Of a stretch of DNA of 55,482 nt, positions 45,783 through 55,139 are shown piece by piece. The translations under genes were made by a program, and so were the position numbers. The notes beneath the pieces are model-generated. The model was given only the letters and a program-made list of their open reading frames with translations. It made no database searches and was not told where the DNA came from. The stretch comes from an uncultured Acidobacteriota bacterium (GTDB lineage: Bacteria; Acidobacteriota; Terriglobia; Bryobacterales; Bryobacteraceae): contig CAADGY010000256.1 in assembly GCA_900696665.1 (NCBI GenBank), positions 1-55,482 of the forward strand, in the 5' to 3' direction. Numbering within the stretch: the first letter of the stretch is position 1; each line of letters starts with the position of its first letter.

Positions 45783-46976
45783 ATGATAATCCGGGCGATA
45801 TTGCCGGTACTCCTGTGCTCCGCCTGCTTCGCGGCGAACATTCCCGCCGGCGTCGAGCTTCACGTTCGCCTACAGAGCAAGGTCGCCAGTAATGCCTCCA
45901 AGCCCGGCGATGCCGTTTCTTCCGTTATCATCGCTCCGGTGGTGGTAGATGGTGCCGTCGCGCTGCACGCCGGCGTCCGGCTGCACGGCGAGGTGAAATT
46001 CGCCAAGCTTTCCAAAGGGCCGGAAGATCGCGCCACGCTGGAGATTGTATTCAACCGAATGGAGGATTCGACGGGACAGCACGTGAAGATTCAATCCCGG
46101 GTTTCCGAAGTGGACAACGCGCGGGAGAGCGTAGACGAGCAGGGGCGCATCAACGGCATTATCGCCTCTCAGACCATTTCCGCGCGCATGGATCAGGGGA
46201 TCGGCAGAGTTGCTCAAAGGAGCAGTGGGCTCGCGGGTTTCCTTGGACTCGTCAAAGGAGCGGTACTGAAAGAAGCCGACGCGGACATTGTGTACGAACC
46301 GGGCGTGGAAATGAATGTGACGCTCACCGCGCCGGTCGAATGGAAGGGTACTGGCGCGGGTCCCAATCTCGTGCCGATCGCCGACACGGGCGCGCTAAAC
46401 CGCTTAGTGAACTCTCAACCCTACCAGACCAGGGCGGAAAAACCTCCCAAGCCGTCCGACATCACCAATTTGATGCTCATCGGAACGGAGGAGGAGATCC
46501 GGGAAGCGTTCAAAGCCGCCGGGTGGTTCACCGCGGCCGCCCTCAATAGCCTGTCCGCGTTGGAGACGTTCCGTGCCATCGCCGAATCCCGCGGCTACAA
46601 CGAAGCGCCGATGTCCATTCTGCTGTTGGCCGACCAGAAGGCCGCCATGGATTTTCAGAAGCAGAACAACACCTTCGCCATGCGGCATCATCTTCGCGTG
46701 TGGAGGCGTCCCGATACGTTTCAGGGCAAGCCGGTATGGGTTGTGGCGGCGACGCACGACATCGGAATTGAGTTGTCGCCGGAGCAGCGCACATTCATAC
46801 ACAAGATCGATTCGAATATCGATCGTGAACGCGCAAAGGTGGTCAGCGATCTTCTCTTTACAGGAAAGGTTCGTTCGCTTGCGCTGGTCCAGCGGCCGGA
46901 TGTTCCACGCGAGACGAAAAATGCAACTGGGGACACGGTGGTTACGGACGCCGCGATGGCTGTCCTGGTCTTCTGA
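45783..46976 (+). CDS. Secreted LssY-C domain protein
   Basis: Protein of 397 residues. A signal peptide (AILPVLLCSACFAAN) precedes an N-terminal beta-rich part (VELHVRLQSKVASNASKPGD, ALHAGVRLHGEVKFAKLSKG). The C-terminal 200 residues resemble the LssY C-terminal domain: DITNLMLIGTEEEIREAFKA plus AGWFTAA, then RHHLRVWRRPDTFQGKPVW, VVAATHDIGIE and KIDSNIDRERAKVVSDLLFT. The function of this domain is not established. It stops 2 nt from thiE (convergent). Confidence 0.75.
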   Translation: MIIRAILPVLLCSACFAANIPAGVELHVRLQSKVASNASKPGDAVSSVIIAPVVVDGAVALHAGVRLHGEVKFAKLSKGPEDRATLEIVFNRMEDSTGQHVKIQSRVSEVDNARESVDEQGRINGIIASQTISARMDQGIGRVAQRSSGLAGFLGLVKGAVLKEADADIVYEPGVEMNVTLTAPVEWKGTGAGPNLVPIADTGALNRLVNSQPYQTRAEKPPKPSDITNLMLIGTEEEIREAFKAAGWFTAAALNSLSALETFRAIAESRGYNEAPMSILLLADQKAAMDFQKQNNTFAMRHHLRVWRRPDTFQGKPVWVVAATHDIGIELSPEQRTFIHKIDSNIDRERAKVVSDLLFTGKVRSLALVQRPDVPRETKNATGDTVVTDAAMAVLVF

Positions 46977-46978
46977 GG

Positions 46979-47545
46979 TCAACCGTCGGCACGCTGGAAC
47001 ATGCTGATACCCGCCACTCCCACCGCGCCCGCCTGGATACACAGCGGCGAGTTCAACTTGTTCACTCCACCGAGGGCGAGCACCGGAAGGGGGCTCGCCT
47101 GGACGGCTTCGCGTAGCTTGTCAAGGCCTTGCGGTGCACCGTAGCCGGCTTTGGACGGCGTGAAGAAAACGGGGCTGAAAACAACAAAGTCGGCCCCTTC
47201 CGCACGCTGGATCTCTTCGCTGCTGTGACAGGACACGCCAATGAGAAACGGCTTCGGAGCAATCTGCCGCAACCTTGCCGGAGCGACTGGATCGGACGTC
47301 AGGTGCACACCGTGCGCCCCGCAGGCAAGGGCGACATCCGTTCTCGAATTCACCAGGATCCTGGTGCCGCGTGGATTCGGAAACGCAAGCGCCGCCCGCA
47401 CCAGTTCGGCGAGTTCCCGTGCGGAAAGGTCCTTCTCGCGAATCTGGATCATGTCGATTCCAGAGGCGAGAACGGAACCGATGTTGGCGAGCAGAGCCTC
47501 CACGCCACCCAATTGCTTACGGTCCGTGATGTAATACCGGATCAC
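46979..47545 (-). CDS. thiE: Thiamine-phosphate synthase
   Basis: TIM-barrel enzyme of 188 residues that joins the thiazole and pyrimidine phosphates. Key parts: [51 protein letters not shown] and [20 protein letters not shown] near the C-terminus. It starts with GTG one base after the fmdE stop. It is at the end of the minus-strand modB-modC-fmdE-thiE row. The related regulator TenI lacks the thiazole-phosphate site, but the conserved QIREKD and P-V-F-x-T patterns support the enzyme. Confidence 0.88.
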   Translation of the reverse strand: MIRYYITDRKQLGGVEALLANIGSVLASGIDMIQIREKDLSARELAELVRAALAFPNPRGTRILVNSRTDVALACGAHGVHLTSDPVAPARLRQIAPKPFLIGVSCHSSEEIQRAEGADFVVFSPVFFTPSKAGYGAPQGLDKLREAVQASPLPVLALGGVNKLNSPLCIQAGAVGVAGISMFQRADG

Positions 47546-47546
47546 T

Positions 47547-48128
47547 TCAGGCCGGCTCGTAGTAGCACTCGCCAGCGCAGGACTTGCATAGTGTTTTCCC
47601 GTTGCGTATCACTTCGCGCTTGAAATTGATCCCCTCGCCGCATTCCTCGCACACCACTCGCGGCGCTTTGTATCCCGGCATTTCCTCCGGGCCAAGCGTC
47701 ACACGCACCCACTGTTTTTCGAAGAGATCCTCGTCGGACATCTCGCGATAGGCGCGCATCTGCTGCTGGTTCTTATCCACAATATCTGGGTAGAGTTGCT
47801 TTGCACGTTCCTTCGACGACTCCTTGGCGACCACCCGGACCGCCTTCTCCGCCTGAAGATCGCAAAAGGTAGCCGCCACTTTTCCGAAGTCGCGGAATTT
47901 CAGCGCCCGCTTGCCGAGGCGGCATCCTGTTACGACTCCAATGGCATCGGTGGCGCACCGGTCGATTTCTACAAACGTGATCAGGCGCTTACGATCTTTG
48001 CCGGCCGGGTCCTCAAGACCAAGCAACTTCACACCGTAGACAGCCATGCGCAACCCGAGAATCTGACCGGCGCAAATATGGCCGTGAGCCAACCTGGCAA
48101 GTTCAACGTACTCATCAAAGGCTTTCAT
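47547..48128 (-). CDS. FmdE-family protein with zinc ribbon
   Basis: Protein of 193 residues. The N-terminal FmdE core has [20 protein letters not shown] and [20 protein letters not shown] with conserved His and Cys. The C-terminal zinc ribbon is [18 protein letters not shown] with a second pair CKSC. The name comes from formylmethanofuran dehydrogenase subunit E, but stand-alone members occur in bacteria that handle molybdenum enzymes. ATG at 48128 begins the conserved core; a TTG at 48161 would overlap modC by 4 nt and is an alternative. Its neighbours modB-modC support a molybdenum role, possibly related to the formate dehydrogenase 10 kb away. Confidence 0.8.
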   Translation of the reverse strand: MKAFDEYVELARLAHGHICAGQILGLRMAVYGVKLLGLEDPAGKDRKRLITFVEIDRCATDAIGVVTGCRLGKRALKFRDFGKVAATFCDLQAEKAVRVVAKESSKERAKQLYPDIVDKNQQQMRAYREMSDEDLFEKQWVRVTLGPEEMPGYKAPRVVCEECGEGINFKREVIRNGKTLCKSCAGECYYEPA

Positions 48129-48157
48129 TCGTCTCTCAGCGGGCGCGGTCTGACCGT

Positions 48158-49228
48158 TCAAAGCACGCGTAGTCCTTCAACCGGAAACTCGATCACCCAA
48201 TCTCTATTATGCTTGTGCCTTTCGAATTGAGATCGGGGAACCTCTGCCGCAAGATCGCCCGAGAACTCGAGCCGCACCGCCTGGGGCTTCTCCACGGCAC
48301 GCAGGAGATTCACACGCACCTGGTTCGGGCCAAGCTTTCCGTCAGCGGGAGATACTTTAAGGTGTCCGGGGTGGATACACAGCCAGACGCGATCGCCCTT
48401 AAACCTGCCGGGGAAGTACGGTCCTGTAATCTCGAACTCCCCGTACCGCAGGCGGCTGATGTTTCTACCCGGATCGAGTACCCGAATTTCCACGTGGAGG
48501 AGATTGTAGATGCCGAACAGCCGAGCCACCTCAATGCCGGCGGGCTGTTCGATAACTTTCCGGGGAGGTCCGCTCTGGATTAAACGGCCATCGCGCAGCA
48601 CCAACATCTCCTCGCCGAGTGCAAAGCATTCCTCCAGGTCGTGCGTCACCACCAGTATTGGGATTCCGAACTCGGCGCGTATTTGCCTCAATACCGTATA
48701 TAGCTCGACTCGCAGCGGGGCATCCAGTCCCCGCGCGGGCTCATCGAGCAGCAACAGCTTCGGACCGCCGATCATCGCCCGCGCAATGGAGCAGCGCTGT
48801 TTTTGCCCGCCCGAGACCTCATGCGGTCTGCGCCCCGCCACCTCCGCAATGTGAAAGCGCTCCAGCATTTCGGTCACGCTTCGATGCCGTTCCAACCTCG
48901 GAATACTTTTGGCCGCAAAATCGACGTTGCCCCGCAGCGACATGTGCGGAAACAGAGCATAGTTTTGAAATACGTATCCACAGCGCCGTTCCCGCGGCGG
49001 AATGTTGACGTGTGCCGCACCGTCAAACAGAATGGCGTCATCGAGCAGGATGCGGCCCTCATCAGGTTGTACGAATCCCGCTATACAGTCGAGAATGAGA
49101 GTCTTCCCCGCGCCACTCGGGCCGAAGAGCACCGTGATTCCAGCACCTAATTCCAACTGGATGTCGAGCGAGAACGCGCTCGATTCCGGTCCCGCCGCGA
49201 AATTTTTGCGAATACGGGCCCGGATCAT
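48158..49228 (-). CDS. modC: Molybdate ABC transporter ATP-binding protein
   Basis: ATPase of 356 residues that powers molybdate import. Walker A is FGPSGAGKTLILD, the signature is VSGGQKQRCSIARAMI and Walker B is LLLLDEPARGLDA. A C-terminal extension of about 130 residues (LKVSPADGKLGPNQVRVNLL and after) resembles the MOP/TOBE-like regulatory domain of ModC. ATG at 49228 overlaps the modB stop (ATGA); the longer open frame to 49519 lies inside modB. No modA gene occurs in this row. Confidence 0.9.
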   Translation of the reverse strand: MIRARIRKNFAAGPESSAFSLDIQLELGAGITVLFGPSGAGKTLILDCIAGFVQPDEGRILLDDAILFDGAAHVNIPPRERRCGYVFQNYALFPHMSLRGNVDFAAKSIPRLERHRSVTEMLERFHIAEVAGRRPHEVSGGQKQRCSIARAMIGGPKLLLLDEPARGLDAPLRVELYTVLRQIRAEFGIPILVVTHDLEECFALGEEMLVLRDGRLIQSGPPRKVIEQPAGIEVARLFGIYNLLHVEIRVLDPGRNISRLRYGEFEITGPYFPGRFKGDRVWLCIHPGHLKVSPADGKLGPNQVRVNLLRAVEKPQAVRLEFSGDLAAEVPRSQFERHKHNRDWVIEFPVEGLRVL

Positions 49229-49908
49229 ACAGGCGTGTAGGTGGAGCCGAAGCGCTTCGCTCCGAGCCGGTTTGCTATGGAAAGCACAAGGAGTGCCACC
49301 GCCGAGATCACAAGCACCAACGTCCGCGCCAGCATCCCGTTGCCGGATTCCACGGCATCGTAGATGGCAACCGCAACAGTCTGCGTACGCCCGGGAATGT
49401 TGCCCGCGATCATGATTGTGATTCCGAAATCGCCGAGCGCGCGCGCAAAGGCGAGCACCACCGCGGCCAGAATCGAACGCCAGGCGAGCGGCAGGCTCAC
49501 GCGCCAGAACACTCGCCATTCCGTCGCGCCCAGGTTGCGCGCCGCCCTCTCGTAGCTGCGGTCGACGCTTTCAAGCGCCGCGCGCGACGACTTGATCAGC
49601 AAGGGGCCGGCGTGAAACAGCGCCGCCACCACCGCTGCCTTCCACGTGAAGACCAGTGGAGAACCGAAAATACCTTCGAACATTTTGCCCAAAGGGCTTT
49701 GCCTTCCGAGAACCACAAGCAGGTAATAGCCAAGCACGGTGGGAGGCAAGACCAACGGCAGCGTCACCGCCGCGTCAATCACTTCCTTCCAGCGGAATTG
49801 GCGATTTGCGAGTACATAGGCCAGGGCAAGCCCGCCGAAGAACGCAATTACCGTCGACAGCGCCGCGACACGAAGGCTCAACCACAGCGGAAACCAGTCT
49901 AGCTGCAT
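49225..49908 (-). CDS. modB: Molybdate ABC transporter permease
   Basis: Inner-membrane permease of 227 residues with about five to six helices. LRVAALSTVIAFFGGLALAY and AAVTLPLVLPPTVLGYYLLV precede the coupling-helix region ERAARNLGATEWRVFWRVSL, where EAA-like residues contact the ATPase. RALGDFGITIMIAGNIPGRT follows, and its GNIPGRTQT is the ModB-type end. Start ATG is at 49908. The gene overlaps modC. It is the first gene of the minus-strand row; the periplasmic binding protein ModA must come from elsewhere. Confidence 0.92.
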   Translation of the reverse strand: MQLDWFPLWLSLRVAALSTVIAFFGGLALAYVLANRQFRWKEVIDAAVTLPLVLPPTVLGYYLLVVLGRQSPLGKMFEGIFGSPLVFTWKAAVVAALFHAGPLLIKSSRAALESVDRSYERAARNLGATEWRVFWRVSLPLAWRSILAAVVLAFARALGDFGITIMIAGNIPGRTQTVAVAIYDAVESGNGMLARTLVLVISAVALLVLSIANRLGAKRFGSTYTPV

Positions 49909-49919
49909 CAGGAAATTCG

Positions 49920-49925
49920 ATTATA
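49920..49925 (-). promoter_or_regulatory. -10 element of the modB row
   Basis: On the minus strand TATAAT lies about 11 nt before the modB ATG. The leader would be only a few bases long and no Shine-Dalgarno is seen, so translation may be leaderless or nearly so. Confidence 0.4.
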
Positions 49926-49988
49926 ACGACGAGTAGCGAAGCCGCCTACCCAAGGAAGAACACCAGCGGGTGTAACATAGGTCGAATC

Positions 49989-51533
49989 ATGCCAAACGGC
50001 CTCAACCGGCGCCGGTTCATCAACGCCGCTGCGTGCGCACCGGTTCTCCCGCGTCTCTTTCCCGCTTCCGGAAAACGCCCGAACATTCTGTTCGCCATTG
50101 CCGACGACCAGTCGTGGATGCACGCCGGCGCCTATGGCGATCGCGTCGTGAAGACGCCCGCTTTCGACCGCATCGCGGAGCGGGGCGTGTTGTTTACGAA
50201 TGCGTTCAGCGGATCTCCGGGCTGCGCTCCCTCGCGCGCAGCCATCCTGACGGGCCGTAGCCCATGGCAATTGGAAGAAGCGGGCACGCATGCCAGCCTG
50301 TTCCCGAGAAAATTTCAGGTTTATCCGGGTATCCTGGCGGCCGCCGGATACCACACCGGATTTACGGGCAAGGGCGCCGGCCCGTGCAACTGGAGGGATG
50401 CCGGGTGGCCGCACAATCCCGCCGGGCCGGAATACAACCGCCGGAAAGCGGTTCGAACTTCGAATGCGGTCAGCGTCATCGACTATGCCGCCAATTTCGA
50501 AGAGTTTCTCCGGAAGAAGCCCGCAGGAAGCCCCTTCTGCTTCTGGTACGGCGCGCAGGAGCCGCACCGCCCCTACCGGGTCGGGTCCGGTTTGGAGTCT
50601 GGCAAGCGGCTTCAGGACGTGGTGCTGCCGCCCTTCCTGCCCGACGTGAACGAAGTCCGGGGCGACATGCTCGATTACTATCTGGAGATCGAACACTTCG
50701 ACCGGCAACTTGGAAAAATGATCGCCATTCTCGAAAAATCCGGCGAGTTAGAGAATACGCTTCTGGTCGCCACGGCCGACAACGGCATGTCGTTTCCACG
50801 AGCGAAGGCCACCATGTATGAGTACGGCATTCACCTGCCGCTGGCGGTTTCGTGGCCCGCGCGTTTTGCGGGTGGCCGCAAGATCGATGATCTTGTCAGC
50901 TTTATGGATTTCGCGCCAACATTCCTCGAAGCCGCCGGCGCCGGGCCAAACGTGGAAATGACGGGCCGCAGCATCCTGAACGTGCTCGATTCGAAACACT
51001 CGGGCCGGGTGGACGCCTCGAGAGACCGCATTTTTTCCGGCCGTGAGCGCCACTCGCATTCGCGGTTCGACAATCTCGGTTATCCGGCGCGCGCCATTCG
51101 CACTCACGAATATCTGTACATCCGCAACTTCAAGCCGGACCGCTGGCCGGCCGGCGATCCGGAAGGCTACTTCGACATTGATGCCTGTCCGTCAAAAGAC
51201 TATCTGCTGAAGCACCGCGAATCGGAACGGGTGAAGCGGCTCTTCGAATTGACGTGCGGCAAGAACCCATCCGAACAGATGTACGACATCCGGAAAGATC
51301 CAGGCTGCCTCGACAACCTGGCGGACGCAGCATCGCACGCAATGATCCGGGCCAGGCTGCGCGAGCAACTCGACCGGCGCCTGATGGCGGAAAAAGACCC
51401 CCGTGCCACCGGCAGCGGCGACATTTGGGAAAGCTATCCCCGATTCTCGCCGATGCGCCCGCAACTCGGCGGGTTCGCGGAAGTGGGGAAATATAATCCT
51501 AAATATCAGCAGGCAAGGCGTTCGCCCGTATGA
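49989..51533 (+). CDS. Tat-exported sulfatase
   Basis: Arylsulfatase-type enzyme of 514 residues. The twin-arginine signal is NRRRFINAAACAPVL (R7-R9). The formylglycine motif is C79-A-P-S-R83 in GCAPSRAAILTGR, so C79 should be converted to formylglycine by a separate enzyme. Metal ligands are D39-D40 (IADDQSW) and the later ATADNGMSF. ATG at 49989 starts the Tat signal; the frame extends back to 49656 inside modB and is not used. Its stop overlaps the first TrkH start (ATGA). It probably desulfates glycans or aryl sulfates outside the cytoplasm. Confidence 0.92.
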   Translation: MPNGLNRRRFINAAACAPVLPRLFPASGKRPNILFAIADDQSWMHAGAYGDRVVKTPAFDRIAERGVLFTNAFSGSPGCAPSRAAILTGRSPWQLEEAGTHASLFPRKFQVYPGILAAAGYHTGFTGKGAGPCNWRDAGWPHNPAGPEYNRRKAVRTSNAVSVIDYAANFEEFLRKKPAGSPFCFWYGAQEPHRPYRVGSGLESGKRLQDVVLPPFLPDVNEVRGDMLDYYLEIEHFDRQLGKMIAILEKSGELENTLLVATADNGMSFPRAKATMYEYGIHLPLAVSWPARFAGGRKIDDLVSFMDFAPTFLEAAGAGPNVEMTGRSILNVLDSKHSGRVDASRDRIFSGRERHSHSRFDNLGYPARAIRTHEYLYIRNFKPDRWPAGDPEGYFDIDACPSKDYLLKHRESERVKRLFELTCGKNPSEQMYDIRKDPGCLDNLADAASHAMIRARLREQLDRRLMAEKDPRATGSGDIWESYPRFSPMRPQLGGFAEVGKYNPKYQQARRSPV

Positions 51534-52930
51534 GGCGTGGCGGATCTCCGGCTCTGCACCCGGCGCGGATTGTCGCCGTAAGTTTCGCCGCCGTGATCGC
51601 GGTGGGGACTGCCTTACTTTCGCATCCGGCTGCAACCGTCAGTGGTACCCGAATTGCATTCATCGATGCATTTTTCACGGCGGTTTCCGCAACGTGTGTT
51701 ACCGGCCTTCTGGCGCTGGACACGAGCACCGTGTTTTCGCTATTTGGGCAGGTCGTTATTCTCACTTGTGTTCAGATCGGCGGCCTGGGCCTGATGACAC
51801 TCACTACGGTCTTGCTGGTCGCCTTCGGGCGCAGACTGGCTATCACGGATCGCACCGCGGTTCAGGACAGCTTCCACCATAGCCGCAGTCCGCGCCTGGG
51901 CACGCTCATCAAGTACATCGTCGCTGGCACCTTTGCGACAGAGGCGGCAGGCGCTGCTATCCTGTCGGTATACTGGATCGCAACCCACCGCTTCGATTCG
52001 GCCGGCACGGCGATCTATCACGCCGTTTTTCATTCCATCTCGGCATTCTGCAATGCCGGGTTTGCCCTCTACACCGACAACCTGGTTGGGTTCCGTGACG
52101 ATCCGTTGGTCTTGGCAGTCATCAGCGCCCTCGTCATTGCAGGCGGATTAGGTTTCCTGGTCGGCCTCGATCTGAAGGACTATCTACAGCATAAGTACTC
52201 GCTGCGTTGGACATCACCCGGCACTCGCCCGGTAGCAAGGTTGAGCCTGCACACAAAACTGGTGCTCATCGGGTCCGCGGGGCTGCTAGCGGCAGGTACG
52301 GTTTCCTATTACCTGCTGGAACGTAAGGCGCTGTTCGCGGAAATGAGCGGATTCGAGGCGTGGCTCAACGCCTTCTTTTGTTCCGTCACCCGAACCGCCG
52401 GTTTCAATACGGTGGATTACGCCCGGATGAGCAGCCCTTCCCTGCTCTGCACGATGGTCCTCATGATAATCGGCGCCAGCCCCGGCTCCACCGGCGGCGG
52501 CATCAAGACGAGCACCTTCGTGCTGCTGATTGCCAACGCATACTCGCGATGGTGCGGCAACGAAGATTTGCACATTTTCCGCCGCCGTATTCCGCAGGAA
52601 ATTCTCGACAAGGCGCAATCGGTGGTTTTCGTCATGCTCGCCGCCTTCGTACTAGCAGTCTCGGCCCTGATTGGAGTGGAAGCCCGGGGGGTTGCTCCTG
52701 CCGAGAGTCACAAGCAGTTTTTACGGCTTTCTTTTGAAACGGCATCGGCTCTTGGAACGGCGGGGCTCTCCATGGGGCAGACACCTCTGCTGAGCATGCC
52801 GGGAAAACTCATTCTGATGTTATTGATGTTCATGGGACGGGTTGGTCCCCTGACACTGGCGCTGGCTATCAGTATTCGCCGTTCTCGAGGCCGTTTCCGC
52901 TATGCGGACGAGAACGTAATGGTGGGTTGA
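51530..52930 (+). CDS. TrkH-family potassium channel subunit, first copy
   Basis: Membrane protein of 466 residues with four pore repeats. The loops read TCVTGLLALD, AFCNAGFAL, VTRTAGFNTV and ALGTAGLSMG. The third repeat reads SVTRTAGFN here, whereas the second copy has SVTARTAGFN: one residue before the filter is missing (a 3-base deletion at 52388-52391). ATG overlaps the sulfatase stop. The protein ends RYADENVMVG, identical to the second copy, so the two arose by tandem duplication. Alone or with the second copy it should pair with TrkA to take up potassium (or sodium), but the altered third loop may affect function. Confidence 0.9.
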   Translation: MRRGGSPALHPARIVAVSFAAVIAVGTALLSHPAATVSGTRIAFIDAFFTAVSATCVTGLLALDTSTVFSLFGQVVILTCVQIGGLGLMTLTTVLLVAFGRRLAITDRTAVQDSFHHSRSPRLGTLIKYIVAGTFATEAAGAAILSVYWIATHRFDSAGTAIYHAVFHSISAFCNAGFALYTDNLVGFRDDPLVLAVISALVIAGGLGFLVGLDLKDYLQHKYSLRWTSPGTRPVARLSLHTKLVLIGSAGLLAAGTVSYYLLERKALFAEMSGFEAWLNAFFCSVTRTAGFNTVDYARMSSPSLLCTMVLMIIGASPGSTGGGIKTSTFVLLIANAYSRWCGNEDLHIFRRRIPQEILDKAQSVVFVMLAAFVLAVSALIGVEARGVAPAESHKQFLRLSFETASALGTAGLSMGQTPLLSMPGKLILMLLMFMGRVGPLTLALAISIRRSRGRFRYADENVMVG

Positions 52931-54354
52931 TGGCGGGCGCCGCGGATAGACGTGTCACAAGCCGCAGGATACATCCCGCACGGATTATAGCGGGAGGTTT
53001 TGCCGGTGTTATCGCAATGGGGACCGCGCTGCTTTCCCTCCCCGCTGCTACGGCGAACGGTACTAGTATTCCCCTCATCGACGCTATGTTCACAGCGGTT
53101 TCCGCCACTTGTGTAACCGGACTGACCGTCGTCGACACGGGCACGGTGTTCTCGCGTTTCGGCCAGGCCGTTATTCTCGCCTGTATTCAGATCGGTGGGC
53201 TGGGCCTGATGACAATGACTACCGTTTTCCTGGTGGCATTCGGGCGCCGGTTGGCCATCGTGGACCGCATCGCGATGCAGGACAGCTTCCATCATACCCG
53301 CAATCCGCAACTGGGTGCGCTTATCAAGTACATCGTGGCCGCCACCTTCGCGACGGAAGGTTTGGGAGCCGCGATTCTGTCCATATATTGGATTGCCACG
53401 GGCCGGTTTGAATCGCCCTGGACGGCCGTTTATCACGCCGTCTTTCATGCTGTTTCCGCATTCTGTAATGCCGGCTTCGCACTATACAGAGATAATCTGA
53501 CCGGTTTTCAGAGCGACCCGGTGGTGCTGATGGTAATCAGCGGGCTGATCATTACGGGCGGCTTGGGGTTTCTGGTCGGGCTCGACGTCACCACCTGCTT
53601 GCGCCGGAGTTCTCTCCTCCGTTTTTCGACGCCTGGGAGGCGGGGACATAGCGTATCGAGGCTCAGCCTGCACTCGAAATTGGTGTTGAATGGAACCGCG
53701 GCATTGCTCGCTGCCGGGATGGTTTCCTATTATCTATTGGAACGTAGAGCTCTGTTTGCGCGGATGGGTGAATTCGAAGCCTGGCTCAATGCGTTTTTCT
53801 GTTCGGTCACGGCGCGAACGGCCGGTTTCAACACCATCGATTATGCGGGCATGAGCAGCCCTGCTCTGCTTTGCACCATCGTACTGATGTTTATTGGAGC
53901 TAGCCCGGGCTCAACCGGTGGAGGCATCAAGACAAGCACCTTTGTATTGTTGATCGCCTATGCATACTCGCGATGGCGAGGCAGTGAAGACCTCCATGTT
54001 TTCAATCGCCGCGTTCCACAAGAGACGCTCGATAAGTCGCAGTCGGTCGTTTTCGCCGCCCTGGCAACCTTTGTTCTGGGGGGGTCGGCACTGGTCGGAA
54101 TCGAGTCCACGGCGATTTCCCCCGCGGGAAGCCACGACCAGTTCCTGAGCCTGATCTTTGAGACCACATCGGCAATGGGTACCGTCGGCCTTTCGATGGG
54201 GCAGACGCCACTGCTAAGCGCGCCCGGAAAACTTATTCTGATGTTATTGATGTTCATGGGCCGGGTTGGGCCTTTGACGATGGCCCTGGCGATCAGTATT
54301 CGCCGGACCCGCAGCCGGTTCCGCTATGCCGACGAGAACGTGATGGTGGGTTGA
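52930..54354 (+). CDS. TrkH-family potassium channel subunit, second copy
   Basis: Second TrkH copy, 474 residues from ATG at 52930 (TTG at 52927 is an alternative). The four pore loops are TCVTGLTVVD, AFCNAGFALY, VTARTAGFNTI and AMGTVGLSMG, all complete. It begins within the stop of the first copy (TGATG) and ends within the start of trkA. Sequence similarity to the first copy runs along the whole length, with a nearly identical 3' end. Two copies next to one TrkA might give homo- or hetero-dimers, since TrkH works as a dimer. Confidence 0.93.
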   Translation: MAGAADRRVTSRRIHPARIIAGGFAGVIAMGTALLSLPAATANGTSIPLIDAMFTAVSATCVTGLTVVDTGTVFSRFGQAVILACIQIGGLGLMTMTTVFLVAFGRRLAIVDRIAMQDSFHHTRNPQLGALIKYIVAATFATEGLGAAILSIYWIATGRFESPWTAVYHAVFHAVSAFCNAGFALYRDNLTGFQSDPVVLMVISGLIITGGLGFLVGLDVTTCLRRSSLLRFSTPGRRGHSVSRLSLHSKLVLNGTAALLAAGMVSYYLLERRALFARMGEFEAWLNAFFCSVTARTAGFNTIDYAGMSSPALLCTIVLMFIGASPGSTGGGIKTSTFVLLIAYAYSRWRGSEDLHVFNRRVPQETLDKSQSVVFAALATFVLGGSALVGIESTAISPAGSHDQFLSLIFETTSAMGTVGLSMGQTPLLSAPGKLILMLLMFMGRVGPLTMALAISIRRTRSRFRYADENVMVG

Positions 54355-55040
54355 TGGCAGACGATACGGAAAGAAAACGATTCGCGGTGATTGGACTGGG
54401 GCATTTCGGCGCCTATGTCGCGCGATCGCTCTACGAGTCCGGCAAGGAGGTTCTTGCCATCGACTCGAGTGCCGAGGTAGTAAAAGATGCCGCCGAGTGG
54501 TCGACGGAGGCGGTGGTGGCGGACGCCACCGACCGGGAAACACTGGAAGCTATCGGCCTCGCCGAGGTCGATGCCGCCATCATCAGCCTCGGACAGCGCA
54601 TGGACGTGAGTACGCTGGCGGCATTGCACGTCAAAGAACTGGGTGTAGGTTACATTGTCGTCAAGGCGCTCTCGGAAGATCACGGCAAGATCCTCACTGC
54701 ACTTGGAGTGCACGAGGTGATCCATCCGGAAAAGGACATGGCGCTTCGCCTGGCCAGCCGCCTGGCCCGAACCGACGTAATCGAAGTACTTCCCATTCTG
54801 CCGGGCTATTCGATTCGCGAAATCAGAGCACCTTCCGAATTTGTGGGACGGTCGCTTCGCGACCTGGCGATCCGGAATACTCTGCACGTGCAGTTGATCG
54901 CCATACAGAGCGGAGATGGAGAACGCCGGCGGATGAACATCGTTCCGCGCGCCGACGACGTGATTCAGGAAGGGGACCTCATGGTGCTTCTCGGCGATGA
55001 TCGCGACCTGGATCGTATCCGGGAAATTCTCGCCAGGTAG
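54354..55040 (+). CDS. trkA: TrkA-family potassium uptake regulator
   Basis: Cytoplasmic gating subunit of 228 residues. The RCK/KTN domain begins FAVIGLGHFGAYVARSLYES (nucleotide-binding GxGxxG), then VLAIDSSAEVVKD and ATDRETLEAIGLAEVDAAII. The C-terminal TrkA_C domain starts near 140 (SIREIRAPSEFVGRSLRDLA) and ends DLMVLLGDDRDLDRIREILA. ATG at 54354 shares a base with the stop of the second TrkH. It closes the potassium operon; the regulatory ligand may be NADH, ATP or a cyclic di-nucleotide, which the sequence does not settle. Confidence 0.94.
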   Translation: MADDTERKRFAVIGLGHFGAYVARSLYESGKEVLAIDSSAEVVKDAAEWSTEAVVADATDRETLEAIGLAEVDAAIISLGQRMDVSTLAALHVKELGVGYIVVKALSEDHGKILTALGVHEVIHPEKDMALRLASRLARTDVIEVLPILPGYSIREIRAPSEFVGRSLRDLAIRNTLHVQLIAIQSGDGERRRMNIVPRADDVIQEGDLMVLLGDDRDLDRIREILAR

Positions 55041-55139
55041 ACCAGGAACCAAGCCTCTCACGCCAGCAAGCCGTCTGACGGATCCAAAACGAAAGGGCTG
55101 CCTGGCGGCACGGTCTTTCTTTTGTTGTAATAGAATCCG

